NCBI GenBank assembly: GCA_910578755.1
Contig: CAJTSZ010000049.1
Span: 1 to 15,636 of the forward strand
Length of the DNA stretch: 15,636 nucleotides
Direction: 5' to 3'
DNA from: an uncultured Oscillospiraceae bacterium
GTDB taxonomy: Bacteria > Bacillota > Clostridia > Oscillospirales > Ruminococcaceae
Every line of letters begins with the position of its first letter. The stretch's first letter is position 1. The notes under the pieces were generated by a model. That model searched no databases. It had not been told where the DNA came from and saw only the letters and a list, made by a program, of their open reading frames with translations. The position numbers were made by a program, and so were the translations under genes. This document shows, piece after piece, positions 7,521 through 14,968 of this stretch.

Positions 7521-7742
7521 TTATTGGCGAAATAGCTGTTTTAGGTACTTTTTTGCTATTTCCCGGCGACGCTGGGTTTCTTTTGGGTCTATGTATATTT
7601 CCCCATTTTCATCAAAATAAATACAATCGCCCTCCTGTGCCTCCTTTGGCAGCAGGCTGCGTGGAACCTGCCGCAGCTGGTTATCCGGGGTTTCACAGAG
7701 GGCAAAGTCCCCTTCAAACCGATCAATGCTCCAGTATACCAT
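7521..7742 (-). CDS. DUF3006 family protein
   Basis: A 73-residue protein of the DUF3006 family, function unknown. Family signs are SIDRFEGDFALCE near the N-terminus, VPRSLLPKEAQEGD in the middle, and a basic helical C-terminus (about residues 54-73). It has no signal peptide, so it is probably cytoplasmic. It starts 11 bases after the stop of the metallo-beta-lactamase-fold gene; the ribosome binding region (GAAAGG, GGAAAGGG) is partly in that gene's end. The two are surely co-transcribed, and this pairing is common in Firmicutes, which suggests a shared but unknown role. Confidence 0.85.
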   Translation of the reverse strand: MVYWSIDRFEGDFALCETPDNQLRQVPRSLLPKEAQEGDCIYFDENGEIYIDPKETQRRREIAKKYLKQLFRQ

Positions 7743-7753
7743 TTCCCTTTCCG

Positions 7754-8731
7754 CTACCTTTCTGTTTCCACTTTAATGATTTCTGTTCCATCTGTAATGT
7801 AGGTAATAGTTCCGCTTAAATCTGTCCTGTAATAGGTTACATCGGCATTTTTTAATTTTGTAATGGTTTCCCTGTGGGGGTGGCCATAGTCGTTATCCTT
7901 TCCACAGGAAATGGCGGCATATTCCGGGGAAGCTGCTTGAAAATACGCCTTGCTGGAGGAGGTAGAGCTGCCGTGGTGGCCCATAGTCATTACATCTACA
8001 TCCACATTGGCCCCGCTTTTCAGCACCGCCTGTTCGGAAATTTCCTCCGCGTCCCCGCTGAACAAAAAGGAAACCTCCCCAAAGTCCAGCCTGCAAATAA
8101 GGGAGCAGTTGTTCAGGTCATCATATTCCCCCACTGGGCCAAGGATGGTAAGTACCCCGTCCCCCACTTGGTACTGCTGCCCCGGCTCCGGAATTTCCAA
8201 GGGGATGTTTTTGCGGTTCATTACATCCAGCAGGTCCAAATATGTTTTGGTGGTGGGCAGGCGCTTTTCCGGCACATAGCCCATAAGCACCACATCTGCC
8301 GGTATGCTTTCCAGCACCGTATCCAGCCCGCCAATATGGTCGGAGTGGGGGTGGGTCCCTATGGCAATATCCAGCCGTTCTACCCCCCGGGCCGCCAAAT
8401 GGTCCAAGACCACATTACCCTTGTTGTTTTCCCCTGCATCTATTAAAACAGCAGTGTCGGCGGTGGTAATTAGTATACTTTCCCCCTGGCCTACGTCAAT
8501 AATATCCACCTGTAGGGTACCCTCTACGGGCCCGGCCGGAACAACGGCAGTTTCCCCGTATAAAAACTGGTCCAAGCCGGCTAAAAACTGCTCTGCCCAG
8601 GCTGTATCCTTCCCCATGCTTTTGGCTCCGGTTACCCCTATGCCTCCGATAACTAAAACAACTGCCAGGGCCGAGGCCAGCCACTTTGGTAAATCGGCCG
8701 CCTGTTTTTTATTTGTTTTTTTCTTTGCCAT
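7754..8731 (-). CDS. Membrane-anchored ComEC/Rec2-like metallo-beta-lactamase-fold hydrolase
   Basis: A 325-residue protein with one N-terminal membrane segment (about 17-37), which should place the catalytic domain outside the cell. The domain matches the C-terminal hydrolase part of ComEC: IIDVGQGESILI (77-88), D98, the metal motif H127-P-H129-S-D131-H132, NNCSL (207-211), GD at 226-227, HHGS (252-255) and H284-P-H286. ComEC also has a membrane channel; none is present, so this is a stand-alone hydrolase. A nuclease or phosphodiesterase activity is inferred from the fold, and the substrate is unknown. GGGAGG lies 10 bases before the ATG. It is followed at once by the DUF3006 gene. Confidence 0.9.
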   Translation of the reverse strand: MAKKKTNKKQAADLPKWLASALAVVLVIGGIGVTGAKSMGKDTAWAEQFLAGLDQFLYGETAVVPAGPVEGTLQVDIIDVGQGESILITTADTAVLIDAGENNKGNVVLDHLAARGVERLDIAIGTHPHSDHIGGLDTVLESIPADVVLMGYVPEKRLPTTKTYLDLLDVMNRKNIPLEIPEPGQQYQVGDGVLTILGPVGEYDDLNNCSLICRLDFGEVSFLFSGDAEEISEQAVLKSGANVDVDVMTMGHHGSSTSSSKAYFQAASPEYAAISCGKDNDYGHPHRETITKLKNADVTYYRTDLSGTITYITDGTEIIKVETER

Positions 8732-8798
8732 GCGTTATCATCCTCCCTTTGCCATGGCATTTTTATTTTTTCCCTGGAAAAAACCTATAAATGGTTCA

Positions 8799-9209
8799 TT
8801 ATTTGTAGGGGTAAACATTTTCAACATGAAAAATGTGGTACTCCTCCGTTTTCTTTTCCCGCATTTGGCTTAAAAGGTGGTTGGAAAAGTGGCCCTTCCA
8901 ATCAAAGTTGTAAAGGACAATGGCGGTGTTTACCCTGCGTTTTAGTTTATCTGCAAACTTTGCCCTTAAAACCTCAATTATTTTTTCCCCATAAGGGAAA
9001 TCCTGAAGCAGCTCCTGGGCCTTGTTGGTCTTTTTTTCAAAAAACCTGATTTCCACATGGCCTGTAAAATCCCCTTGGAGGTAAAGTTCCTCCATAAACC
9101 GCTTTGGTTTTCCGTCCACTATTTTCATAAATTCTTCCGCTGCCTGCTGGGATTCAAAAATACCGCCAAAAACTTCAAGCATATTTTCATCCAAACTTAC
9201 TCTTTCCAT
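8799..9209 (-). CDS. Hypothetical protein, 136 residues
   Basis: Not recognised. It is a charged, soluble protein without signal peptide or membrane segment. Aromatic and basic residues are frequent in the second half (VLYNFDWKGHFSNHLL, EEYHIFHVENVYPYK). The N-terminal half (EVFGGIFESQQAAEEFMKI, then FMEELYL and HVEIRFFEKK) is loosely reminiscent of small immunity proteins of the Imm22 type, but this is a weak impression. It is clearly a real gene: GGGAGG lies 9 bases before the ATG. It sits 67 bases before the metallo-beta-lactamase-fold gene and 91 bases after ygiQ, on the same strand and with no obvious promoter of its own, so it may belong to one transcript with them. Confidence 0.75.
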   Translation of the reverse strand: MERVSLDENMLEVFGGIFESQQAAEEFMKIVDGKPKRFMEELYLQGDFTGHVEIRFFEKKTNKAQELLQDFPYGEKIIEVLRAKFADKLKRRVNTAIVLYNFDWKGHFSNHLLSQMREKKTEEYHIFHVENVYPYK

Positions 9210-9248
9210 GTGGCCGTTCCTCCCTTTTAAGGAATAATATAGCTGGCA

Positions 9249-9279
9249 GAAGCGATGGGAGCCCTTCTCCCACCGCTTC
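9249..9279 (-). terminator. Hairpin after ygiQ, possible weak terminator
   Basis: On the minus strand GAAGCGGTGGGAG pairs fully with CTCCCATCGCTTC using one G-U pair; on the plus strand the same position is a mismatch, so it is shaped for minus-strand RNA. The T-run afterwards is poor, so it may allow read-through or act in RNA stability. Confidence 0.5.
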
Positions 9280-9300
9280 CCTTCTATTCTTTATTTGTCT

Positions 9301-11223
9301 TTACTTATCCCGGAATACCCGCCCACGGCCCTGTTTTTGGCCTTTGGGGCCGCCTGCCCTGCCGCGGCTGTTGCGGTTTGCCCCGCTGCGGGTTTGCTGG
9401 GCCTGGCGGCGCTGGCGCATATATTGGCTGTCCGCCGGTACCAGGCATTCCGGCCCGTTGCCAATAAGGTCCTCCCTGCGGGCTTTGATGAGGGCCTCGA
9501 TTACATTGCGCCGGTTATCCGGCTTATAGTATTGCAGCAGGGTGCGCTGCATATATTTTTCCTCCGGGGTTTTGGGCACATAAACCGGTTTCAGGGTTTC
9601 CGGGTCCAGCCCGGTGTAAAACATACAGGTGGAGGTAGTGCCGGGGGTTGGGTAAAAATCCTGCACCTGTTCCGGGCGCATATTGTGCTTTTTCAGGTAA
9701 AGGGCCAGTTCCACCGCGTCCTGCAAGGTACACCCTGGGTGGGAGGACATAAGGTAGGGCACAAGGTACTGCTCCTTCCCTGCCTTTTTGGTGGCGGCAT
9801 AAAAAGCCTTGCAGAATTTATTAAAATCCTGCACATGGGGCTTGCCCATTTTATCCAGCACATGGTCCACCACGTGCTCTGGGGCTACCTTCAGCTGCCC
9901 GCTGACGTGGTGCTCCACCAGCTCCTGCAAAAAGGTGGGATTTTTATCGGCGATAACATAATCGTACCGTATTCCTGAACGGACAAACACCTTTTTTACC
10001 CCTTTGATTGCACGCAGCCGCCGCAGCAGCTCCACGTACTCTGTATGGTCAATTTCCATATTGGGGCAGGGCTTGGGAGCCAAACACTTGCGGTGCTGGC
10101 ACAGGCCGTGCTCCAGCTGTTTTTTACAGGAAGGGTAACGGAAATTGGCTGTTGGGCCGCCCACGTCGTGTATATACCCCTTAAAGCGGGGATTGCGGGC
10201 CATGGCCTGGGCTTCTTTTACAATGGAATCCTCGCTGCGGGAAACCACCTGCCGCCCCTGGTGAAAGGTAATGGCGCAGAAATTGCAGTTGCCAAAGCAG
10301 CCCCTGTTCTGCATAATGGAAAACTCCACCTCCTGAATGGCATCCACGCCGCCCTGGGCCTCGTAATCCGGGTGATATGCCCGCTGGAAGGGCAGGTCGA
10401 ACACTGCGTCCAGTTCCTGGCGGGTAAGGGTAGGCATAGGCGGGGTTTGCACCAGGTAATCCTCCAGGCCATGTTTTTGTACAATGTGCTTGCCGTAAAC
10501 GCTGTCCTGCCAGCGCATTTGTATTTGATGGGCCTTTGCATAGGCCAGCTTGTTTTCCGCCACCTTTTGGCAAGAGGCGCAGGTGACATAATCCTCCGGC
10601 AGTTCCCACTGCTTGGCCATATAGCACACATTGCGGATGTGCCGCATCTCCTTTACGGTTTTTCCCTCCCGGAAGGCCTCCGCCACCTGGGCAATGGTTT
10701 TTTCCCCCATGCCGTACAGCAGCAGGTCTGCCTTAGCGTCCGCCAAAATAGAGGGGCGCACTGCATCGTCCCAATAATCATAATGGGCAAAGCGGCGCAG
10801 GGAGGCTTCCAGCCCGCCAATAATAATGGCTGCGTTGGGGTACAGCTCCCGCAGGGTGTTGGAGTAAACAATGGTGGCCCTGTCCGGCCGGCGGCCGGCC
10901 CTTCCCCCTGGGGTATAGGCGTCGTCGCTGCGTTTTTTCTTTGCCGCGGTATAGTGGGCCACCATAGAGTCAATATTGCCGCCGGTAACCAAAAAGCTGT
11001 AGCGAGGCTGGCCAAAAACCTGATAATCCTTTTTGCTTACAGGCTGAGAAATAATTCCAATGGAAAAACCCATTGCTTCAATAACCCGCGAAATAATTGC
11101 CGCCCCAAAGCTGGGGTGGTCCACATAGGCGTCACCTATGACATAAACAAAGTCCAGGGTATCCCAGCCGCGGGCCTTTGCATCGGCCATGTTCACTGGT
11201 AAAAATTTAGAACGGTCCGCCAT
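9301..11223 (-). CDS. ygiQ: YgiQ family radical SAM protein
   Basis: A 640-residue protein of the YgiQ (UPF0313) radical SAM family; the reaction is not known. The 4Fe-4S site is C309-x3-C313-x2-C316 in NRGCFGNCNFCAIT. The N-terminal family region WDTLDFVYVIGDAYVDHPSFG and a later Cys-rich stretch (CQHRKCLAPKPCPN) are present. The last 40 residues are rich in Arg, Gly and Gln (MRQRRQAQQTRSGANR onward), a basic low-complexity tail that could bind RNA; this is inference. ATG at 11223 is chosen because family members begin MAD- with this spacing; an in-frame TTG at 11238 lies inside a perfect hairpin. It has its own promoter. Confidence 0.94.
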   Translation of the reverse strand: MADRSKFLPVNMADAKARGWDTLDFVYVIGDAYVDHPSFGAAIISRVIEAMGFSIGIISQPVSKKDYQVFGQPRYSFLVTGGNIDSMVAHYTAAKKKRSDDAYTPGGRAGRRPDRATIVYSNTLRELYPNAAIIIGGLEASLRRFAHYDYWDDAVRPSILADAKADLLLYGMGEKTIAQVAEAFREGKTVKEMRHIRNVCYMAKQWELPEDYVTCASCQKVAENKLAYAKAHQIQMRWQDSVYGKHIVQKHGLEDYLVQTPPMPTLTRQELDAVFDLPFQRAYHPDYEAQGGVDAIQEVEFSIMQNRGCFGNCNFCAITFHQGRQVVSRSEDSIVKEAQAMARNPRFKGYIHDVGGPTANFRYPSCKKQLEHGLCQHRKCLAPKPCPNMEIDHTEYVELLRRLRAIKGVKKVFVRSGIRYDYVIADKNPTFLQELVEHHVSGQLKVAPEHVVDHVLDKMGKPHVQDFNKFCKAFYAATKKAGKEQYLVPYLMSSHPGCTLQDAVELALYLKKHNMRPEQVQDFYPTPGTTSTCMFYTGLDPETLKPVYVPKTPEEKYMQRTLLQYYKPDNRRNVIEALIKARREDLIGNGPECLVPADSQYMRQRRQAQQTRSGANRNSRGRAGGPKGQKQGRGRVFRDK

Positions 11224-11233
11224 ATTCTTTACC

Positions 11234-11262
11234 GCCAAAGGCTGGGCCTTTGGCTCTCCTTT
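11234..11262 (-). promoter_or_regulatory. ygiQ ribosome binding site with intervening hairpin
   Basis: The only strong Shine-Dalgarno, AAAGGAG (11262-11256), is 32 bases from the ATG. A perfect 9-bp hairpin GCCAAAGGC/GCCTTTGGC (11254-11234, three-base loop) fills most of that gap; when folded, the effective spacing is about 11 bases. Confidence 0.5.
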
Positions 11263-11302
11263 TCTGCTTTACCGCATTTTTGCAAACATTTTTTTCTGCT
11301 TT

Positions 11303-11331
11303 AGTGTAGCATAAAATTGCCCCAAGGTAAA
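11303..11331 (-). promoter_or_regulatory. Sigma-A promoter of ygiQ
   Basis: On the minus strand TTTACC (11331-11326), a 17-base spacer and TACACT (11308-11303). Transcription would start near 11296, giving a leader of about 75 bases that includes the hairpin beside the ribosome binding site. Confidence 0.6.
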
Positions 11332-11360
11332 GGGAGGCTTTTGTGGGGCGCACCTCCTCC

Positions 11361-11490
11361 AACCCCTGGCCCCTTTTCTTTCAACAGCGAAAGAAGAGGG
11401 CCCAGGGGTTATAGGGGCCGGAGGGCCTCTATAAGGGCTTGGGGCTGAAACCCCCATCAGCACAGGTTTGGAGGTCGCTAATACCTCCAA
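11361..11490 (+). repeat. Tail module B (tandem hairpins)
   Basis: A solitary copy of the tail module, not next to a core copy. It has a very long first hairpin from AACCCCTGG (11361) to CCCAGGGGTT (11410) with an inner CTTTC/GAAAG stem; then TTATAG/CTATAA (11409-11434); GGGG/CCCC (11441-11454); and TTGGAGGT/ACCTCCAA (11468-11490) around CGCTAAT. Compared with module A the last stem pair is C-G in one and T-A in the other, a compensatory change. Confidence 0.6.
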
Positions 11491-11493
11491 AAG

Positions 11494-11516
11494 AACAGCC
11501 CCCTTTGGGGGCTGTT
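11494..11516 (-). terminator. Terminator of the GNAT gene
   Basis: AACAGCCCCC/GGGGGCTGTT is a perfect 10-bp stem with a three-base loop, 3 bases past the GNAT stop codon, followed on the minus strand by CTTTTG. A TTTT run on the other side could also stop plus-strand transcripts. Confidence 0.8.
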
Positions 11517-11519
11517 TTG

Positions 11520-12020
11520 CTATCTCAGCTTTTTTTCCCGGCGTATGCCATAGTAGGGTGCGTCCTCCACTGTGCCCACGGGCATAAACCCAAGGTTTTC
11601 ATAATACTGGTTTAGTTTGTTGTTGTCCCGCTGGCAGTCCAGCCGCAGGTACTCCTTTCCCCAGCGGCGGGCCTGCTCCTCACAATGGCCCAGCAGGGCG
11701 CGCCCTGCCCCTGGAAAAGCTGCATTGGTAGCCAGGTTGTGCATATAACAGCAGTTTTTATTGTCCTTTGGCCAATAGGAATCCTCTTCTTTCAGGGAAA
11801 TTAAACCAATTACCCTGCGGGGCTCCTTGGTACATAAAACATAAATATGCCCCTCCCTGATAGCCTGTGCAAAATATTCCGGCGGAAAAGCGGAAAAATA
11901 ATCTGTTTTGTTCCACTGCTCCAGCCCCTTTTGGTCCATCCAGGCAATTCTTTGGCGTATTAACCCCAAAATCGCGTTTAAGTCTTGGGGCAGGGCCTGC
12001 ATAAACTGCCATTCCTCCAT
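11520..12020 (-). CDS. GNAT family N-acetyltransferase
   Basis: A 166-residue single-domain GNAT. The N-terminal helix IRQRIAWMDQKGLEQWN (21-37) is typical of one subgroup. Motif A runs through MHNLATNAAFPGAGRALL (93-110), with FPGAGRALL as the acetyl-CoA pyrophosphate loop, and LRLDCQRDNNKLNQYYENLGF (125-145) forms the usual final strand and helix. The acceptor substrate cannot be told from sequence; small molecule or peptide are both possible. AAGGAGGG lies about 8 bases before the ATG. It lies downstream of ackA on the same strand with a strong terminator between; no own promoter was clear, so low-level read-through is possible. Confidence 0.88.
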   Translation of the reverse strand: MEEWQFMQALPQDLNAILGLIRQRIAWMDQKGLEQWNKTDYFSAFPPEYFAQAIREGHIYVLCTKEPRRVIGLISLKEEDSYWPKDNKNCCYMHNLATNAAFPGAGRALLGHCEEQARRWGKEYLRLDCQRDNNKLNQYYENLGFMPVGTVEDAPYYGIRREKKLR

Positions 12021-12063
12021 TGTTATGTCCCTCCTTCTTCCTCACCATTGGCTGCCCCCTGCC

Positions 12064-12102
12064 AAAAAGAAAGCCGCAGCCACCTGTTAGGGCAGCCGCG
12101 GC
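12064..12102 (-). terminator. Intrinsic terminator of ackA
   Basis: On the minus strand GCCGCGGCTGCC pairs over all 12 positions with GGTGGCTGCGGC (three G-U pairs), followed by TTTCTTTTT. Confidence 0.9.
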
Positions 12103-12128
12103 AAAACAGCGTTTGCTGTGTACTTCAA

Positions 12129-13328
12129 CTATTTTACAAGGGCTTTTGTATCTCTTGCAATAGCCAATTCCTCATTGGTAGGAATAACCATAACTTTTAC
12201 TTTAGAATCTGGTGTGGAAATCATTTTGTTTTCCCCTCTGGTGTGGTTGGCTTCTTTGTCAACCTTTACGCCCAGGTAGCCCCAGTATTTTTCGCACAGC
12301 TCTTCACGGATTTCAATGTCGTTTTCACCAACGCCGGCAGTAAAGGCAATAGCGTCAACGCCGTTCATTGCGGCGGCATAGGCGCCAACATATTTTGCAA
12401 TACGGTAGGTGTAAGCGTCCAAAGTTACCTGTGCCAGGTGATGGCCTTCCAGGGCTGCTTTTGTAATATCGCGGCAGTCGGAAGAGAGGCCGCCGCTCAT
12501 GCCCAGCAAACCGGATTTTTTGTTCAGCATGGTAACAACTTCATCTGCTGTTTTGTTTTCTTTGTTGCAGATGTACTGAATAATAGCTGGGTCCAAATCG
12601 CCGGAGCGGGTACCCATAATTAAGCCTTCCAATGGGGTGAGGCCCATGGAGGTATCCACACATTTGCCGCCAATGGAAGCGGAAATGGAAGCGCCGTTGC
12701 CAATGTGGCATACGATTACTTTTGCGTTGTTTTCATCCAGGCCGGCAAATTTAATTGCTTCTTTGGAAACAAAGCCGTGGCTGGTGCCGTGGAAGCCGTA
12801 GCGGCGGACGCCGTATTTTTCAAAGTATTCGTGTGGGATAGCGTACAGGTAGGATTTTTCATCCATACCCATACCGAAAGTAGTATCGAATACGGCTACG
12901 TTTGGTTTACCTGGGCAAACTTTTTCACAAGCCTCAATACCCATCAGGTTTGCAGGGTTGTGCAGGGGGCCAAGGTCAAAGCATTCACGGATAGCCGCTT
13001 TTACAGACTCGTCAACAACAATGGATTTTGTGAATTTTGTACCGCCGTGGAGCACACGGTGGCCAATGGCGTTGATTTCATCAACAGAAGCAATTACGCC
13101 GTGGTTTTTATCTGTGAGAGCGTCCAGTACCAGCTGAACGGCTACAGAGTGGTCTGGCATAGGGGTTTCAACAACATAGCTGTCCTTCCCTGGAACCTTG
13201 TGAGTAAGAACAGAGCCGTCAATACCGATTCTTTCGCACAGGCCCTTTGTTAAAACCTCTTCGTTTTCCATATCAATCAGCTGATATTTGAGGGATGAGC
13301 TGCCACAGTTTAAAACAAGAATTTTCAT
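12129..13328 (-). CDS. ackA: Acetate kinase
   Basis: Converts acetyl phosphate and ADP to acetate and ATP, the energy-yielding last step of acetate fermentation, in the cytoplasm. The 399 residues match the family, and catalytic residues known from the Methanosarcina enzyme fall at the same numbers: N7 (LNCGSSSLKY), R91 (GHRVLHGG), D148 (FDTTFGMGM), H180 (GFHGTSHG) and R241 (MGTRSGDLDP); the NEE motif near 385-387 is also present. GGAGG lies 8 bases before the ATG. Phosphotransacetylase, often next to it, is absent here. Codon use resembles nifJ, suggesting high expression. A leader of about 170 bases with several hairpins precedes it. Confidence 0.98.
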   Translation of the reverse strand: MKILVLNCGSSSLKYQLIDMENEEVLTKGLCERIGIDGSVLTHKVPGKDSYVVETPMPDHSVAVQLVLDALTDKNHGVIASVDEINAIGHRVLHGGTKFTKSIVVDESVKAAIRECFDLGPLHNPANLMGIEACEKVCPGKPNVAVFDTTFGMGMDEKSYLYAIPHEYFEKYGVRRYGFHGTSHGFVSKEAIKFAGLDENNAKVIVCHIGNGASISASIGGKCVDTSMGLTPLEGLIMGTRSGDLDPAIIQYICNKENKTADEVVTMLNKKSGLLGMSGGLSSDCRDITKAALEGHHLAQVTLDAYTYRIAKYVGAYAAAMNGVDAIAFTAGVGENDIEIREELCEKYWGYLGVKVDKEANHTRGENKMISTPDSKVKVMVIPTNEELAIARDTKALVK

Positions 13329-13344
13329 TTTAAATTCCTCCCAT

Positions 13345-13461
13345 ATAAAATTTAACGCCTCCTAAACGCAGGATGTTTAGAGGGCATATCACCGATGGTT
13401 CCGCTTGCCGCTGTTGGGCGGCAGGCCGAATTGCTGCCAGCCAGCACCGCCGGGGCGCGGC
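13345..13461 (-). promoter_or_regulatory. Structured 5' leader of ackA
   Basis: On the minus strand the leader can form GGGGC/GCCCC (plus 13453-13465 region), TGCCGC/GCGGCA around CCAACA (near 13408-13425), and CCTC-TAAAC/GTTTA-GAGG just before the ribosome binding site. No known riboswitch was recognised. Regulation by the leader is only a possibility. Confidence 0.3.
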
Positions 13462-13479
13462 CCCAAACCAAATGCTAAG

Positions 13480-13508
13480 TTGACACCATCATACACCTAA
13501 TATATTAT
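13480..13508 (+). promoter_or_regulatory. Sigma-A promoter reading towards tmcAL
   Basis: TTGACA (13480-13485), a 17-base spacer and TATTAT (13503-13508). Transcription would start near 13515, over 250 bases before tmcAL. Confidence 0.7.
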
Positions 13509-13530
13509 TATATCTGGCCCTACTTTGCAA
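13502..13530 (-). promoter_or_regulatory. Probable ackA promoter
   Basis: On the minus strand TTGCAA (13530-13525) is 17 bases from TAATAT (13507-13502). A perfect TATAAT (13512-13507) overlaps but its -35 at 17 bases (TTCTCT) is poor. It overlaps the divergent plus-strand promoter. Confidence 0.4.
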
Positions 13531-13611
13531 GAGAAAAAGTGGTTTTTTCTCTGAAAGAAGCAATGTTTTTGGAAAAAAGCAGGGCGGCCAAAGCCTCCCT
13601 GCCTCTTTTTT
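13515..13611 (+). ncRNA. Candidate short leader or small RNA before tmcAL
   Basis: Between a good promoter and an intrinsic terminator lies about 97 bases with no reading frame of note. It holds a perfect hairpin AGAGAAAAA/TTTTTCTCT (13530-13552) and then the terminator stem. It could be a terminated leader controlling tmcAL or an independent small RNA. GCCCT near 13516 could pair with AGGGC in the terminator stem, a possible antiterminator. No known family was recognised. Confidence 0.4.
13579..13611. terminator. Bidirectional intrinsic terminator in the ackA-tmcAL gap
   Basis: GCAGGG-GGC pairs with GCC-CCCTGC (13579-13602), followed by CTCTTTTTT on the plus strand and preceded by AAAAAA, which gives a T-run on the minus strand too. 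No upstream plus-strand gene explains it. Confidence 0.75.
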
Positions 13612-13755
13612 GAGAGATTTACAACCTCCACTCAATTTTTTACGAAATGGAAGGCCTTTGGCCCTTTCCCTTAGGGCGCCCCTTCTACTGCTTTTTACGA
13701 AGAAAGAAGCAGGGGCGGGAGGCGGCGCGCCTCATAAATTCCATCAAAAAAACAC
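13612..13755 (+). other. Rest of the tmcAL upstream region
   Basis: No gene. TTTTTACGAA occurs twice (near 13640 and 13695). CTGCTT/AAGCAG flanked by CGCCCC/GGGCG (about 13678-13730) could form a hairpin resembling the first hairpin of the tail modules, but the sequence match is too poor to count it as another copy. Confidence 0.3.
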
Positions 13756-13770
13756 AAAAGGAGCGTTGGT

Positions 13771-14946
13771 ATGCAAACAGCAGCAGTGATTGCAGAATAT
13801 AACCCCTTTCATAACGGCCACGCATACCAGCTAACGCAGCTGCGCTTGGCTGGGGCTACCCATATTGTTGTTGTAATGAGTGGCAACTTTGTGCAGCGGG
13901 GTGGCCCGGCTATTTTTGAAAAACGGCTGCGGGCCGCTGCCGCCCTGCACAACGGCGCCGACCTTATTTTGGAGCTGCCCCTGCCCTACGCCATGGCCAC
14001 TGCAGAACGCTTTGCCTTTGGGGCAGTTTCCCTGGTGGCTGCCTGCGGCTGTGTGGACCTGCTTTACTTTGGCAGCGAGTGCGGCAGCCTGCCCCTGCTG
14101 GAGCAAACCGCCCAGGCCCTGGAAAGCCCCCGCCTGCCTAACCTTATGGCCCCATATTTGGCCCAAGGCCTGCCTTTTGCAGCGGCCCGCAGCCGCGCCC
14201 TGGCCCAGGGCTTTTCCCCGGCCTTGGCCCAGGTTTTAGAGGAACCCAACAATACCCTTGCCGTAGAGTATTTGCGCCAGCTGCACCGGGCCGGAGCAGC
14301 CATACAAACGGCAACCCTGCGCCGCCAGGGGGCAGACCACCACAGTTCCGGGACCTGCCAGGGCTTTGCCAGCGCCACATGGCTGCGGGAACGCCTTACC
14401 CTGGGGGAGGAAATCCTCCCCTTTGTCCCCTCCTCTGCTGCCCAGCTGTACGCCCAAGCCGCCATAGCCTCCCCTGCCTTGGGGGAACGGGCTGTACTGG
14501 CCCGGCTGCGCAGCCTTTCTGCCCAGGAGTATACTTCCTTGCCGGACCTTTCCGAAGGGATAGAGCGCCGGCTAAAAAACGCGGTGGCCGGGGCCGCCTC
14601 CCTGGAGGAGGTTTTCACCCTGGCAAAAACGAAACGGTACCCCCTGGCCCGCCTGCGGCGGCTGGCATTTTCCGCCTATTTGGGGTTGGACGGCTCCCTG
14701 TGCCGCCAAAGCCCCCCCTACCTGCGGGTGCTGGGGCATAACCAACGCGGCCGGGAGGTTTTGGCCCGGATGCGCTCCACCGCCGCCCTGCCGGTTTGCG
14801 CCTCCTTGGCCAAGCTGGAAAAAACTTCCCCCCTGTGCCGGGCCTTTGCCCAGGCAGAGGCTTCCTCCTGTGATTTGTACAACTTATTTGAGGCCCGCCT
14901 GCGCCCCTGCGGCTGGGACTACACTGAAGGCCCGGTAATTTTATAA
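13771..14946 (+). CDS. tmcAL: tRNA(Met) cytidine acetate ligase
   Basis: TmcAL (YlbM in Bacillus) uses ATP and acetate to make N4-acetylcytidine at the wobble position of elongator tRNA-Met, keeping AUG decoding accurate. The 391-residue protein has the nucleotidyltransferase motif H14-N-G-H17 in EYNPFHNGH, VVMSGNFVQRGGPAIFEKR (34-52), FGSECG, EEPNNTLAVEYL and SATWLRERL, all typical of the family; Bacillus YlbM is slightly longer (about 415). AAAGGAG lies 7 bases before the ATG. It is divergent from ackA, whose product is its substrate. Its DNA is richer in GC at third positions than nifJ and ackA, as expected for a less expressed gene. A strong terminator follows. Confidence 0.95.
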   Translation: MQTAAVIAEYNPFHNGHAYQLTQLRLAGATHIVVVMSGNFVQRGGPAIFEKRLRAAAALHNGADLILELPLPYAMATAERFAFGAVSLVAACGCVDLLYFGSECGSLPLLEQTAQALESPRLPNLMAPYLAQGLPFAAARSRALAQGFSPALAQVLEEPNNTLAVEYLRQLHRAGAAIQTATLRRQGADHHSSGTCQGFASATWLRERLTLGEEILPFVPSSAAQLYAQAAIASPALGERAVLARLRSLSAQEYTSLPDLSEGIERRLKNAVAGAASLEEVFTLAKTKRYPLARLRRLAFSAYLGLDGSLCRQSPPYLRVLGHNQRGREVLARMRSTAALPVCASLAKLEKTSPLCRAFAQAEASSCDLYNLFEARLRPCGWDYTEGPVIL

Positions 14947-14968
14947 CCGCGGCCTTGGAAATTTTCTT

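Noticed and set aside
10045..11202. Long plus-strand open frame of 385 codons opposite ygiQ
   Set aside because: It is a shadow of ygiQ; the product resembles no family and ygiQ has clear radical SAM motifs.
13612..13755. Possible fourth tail module upstream of tmcAL
   Set aside because: Only the shape of one hairpin matches; the TTGGAG...CTCCAA end is missing.
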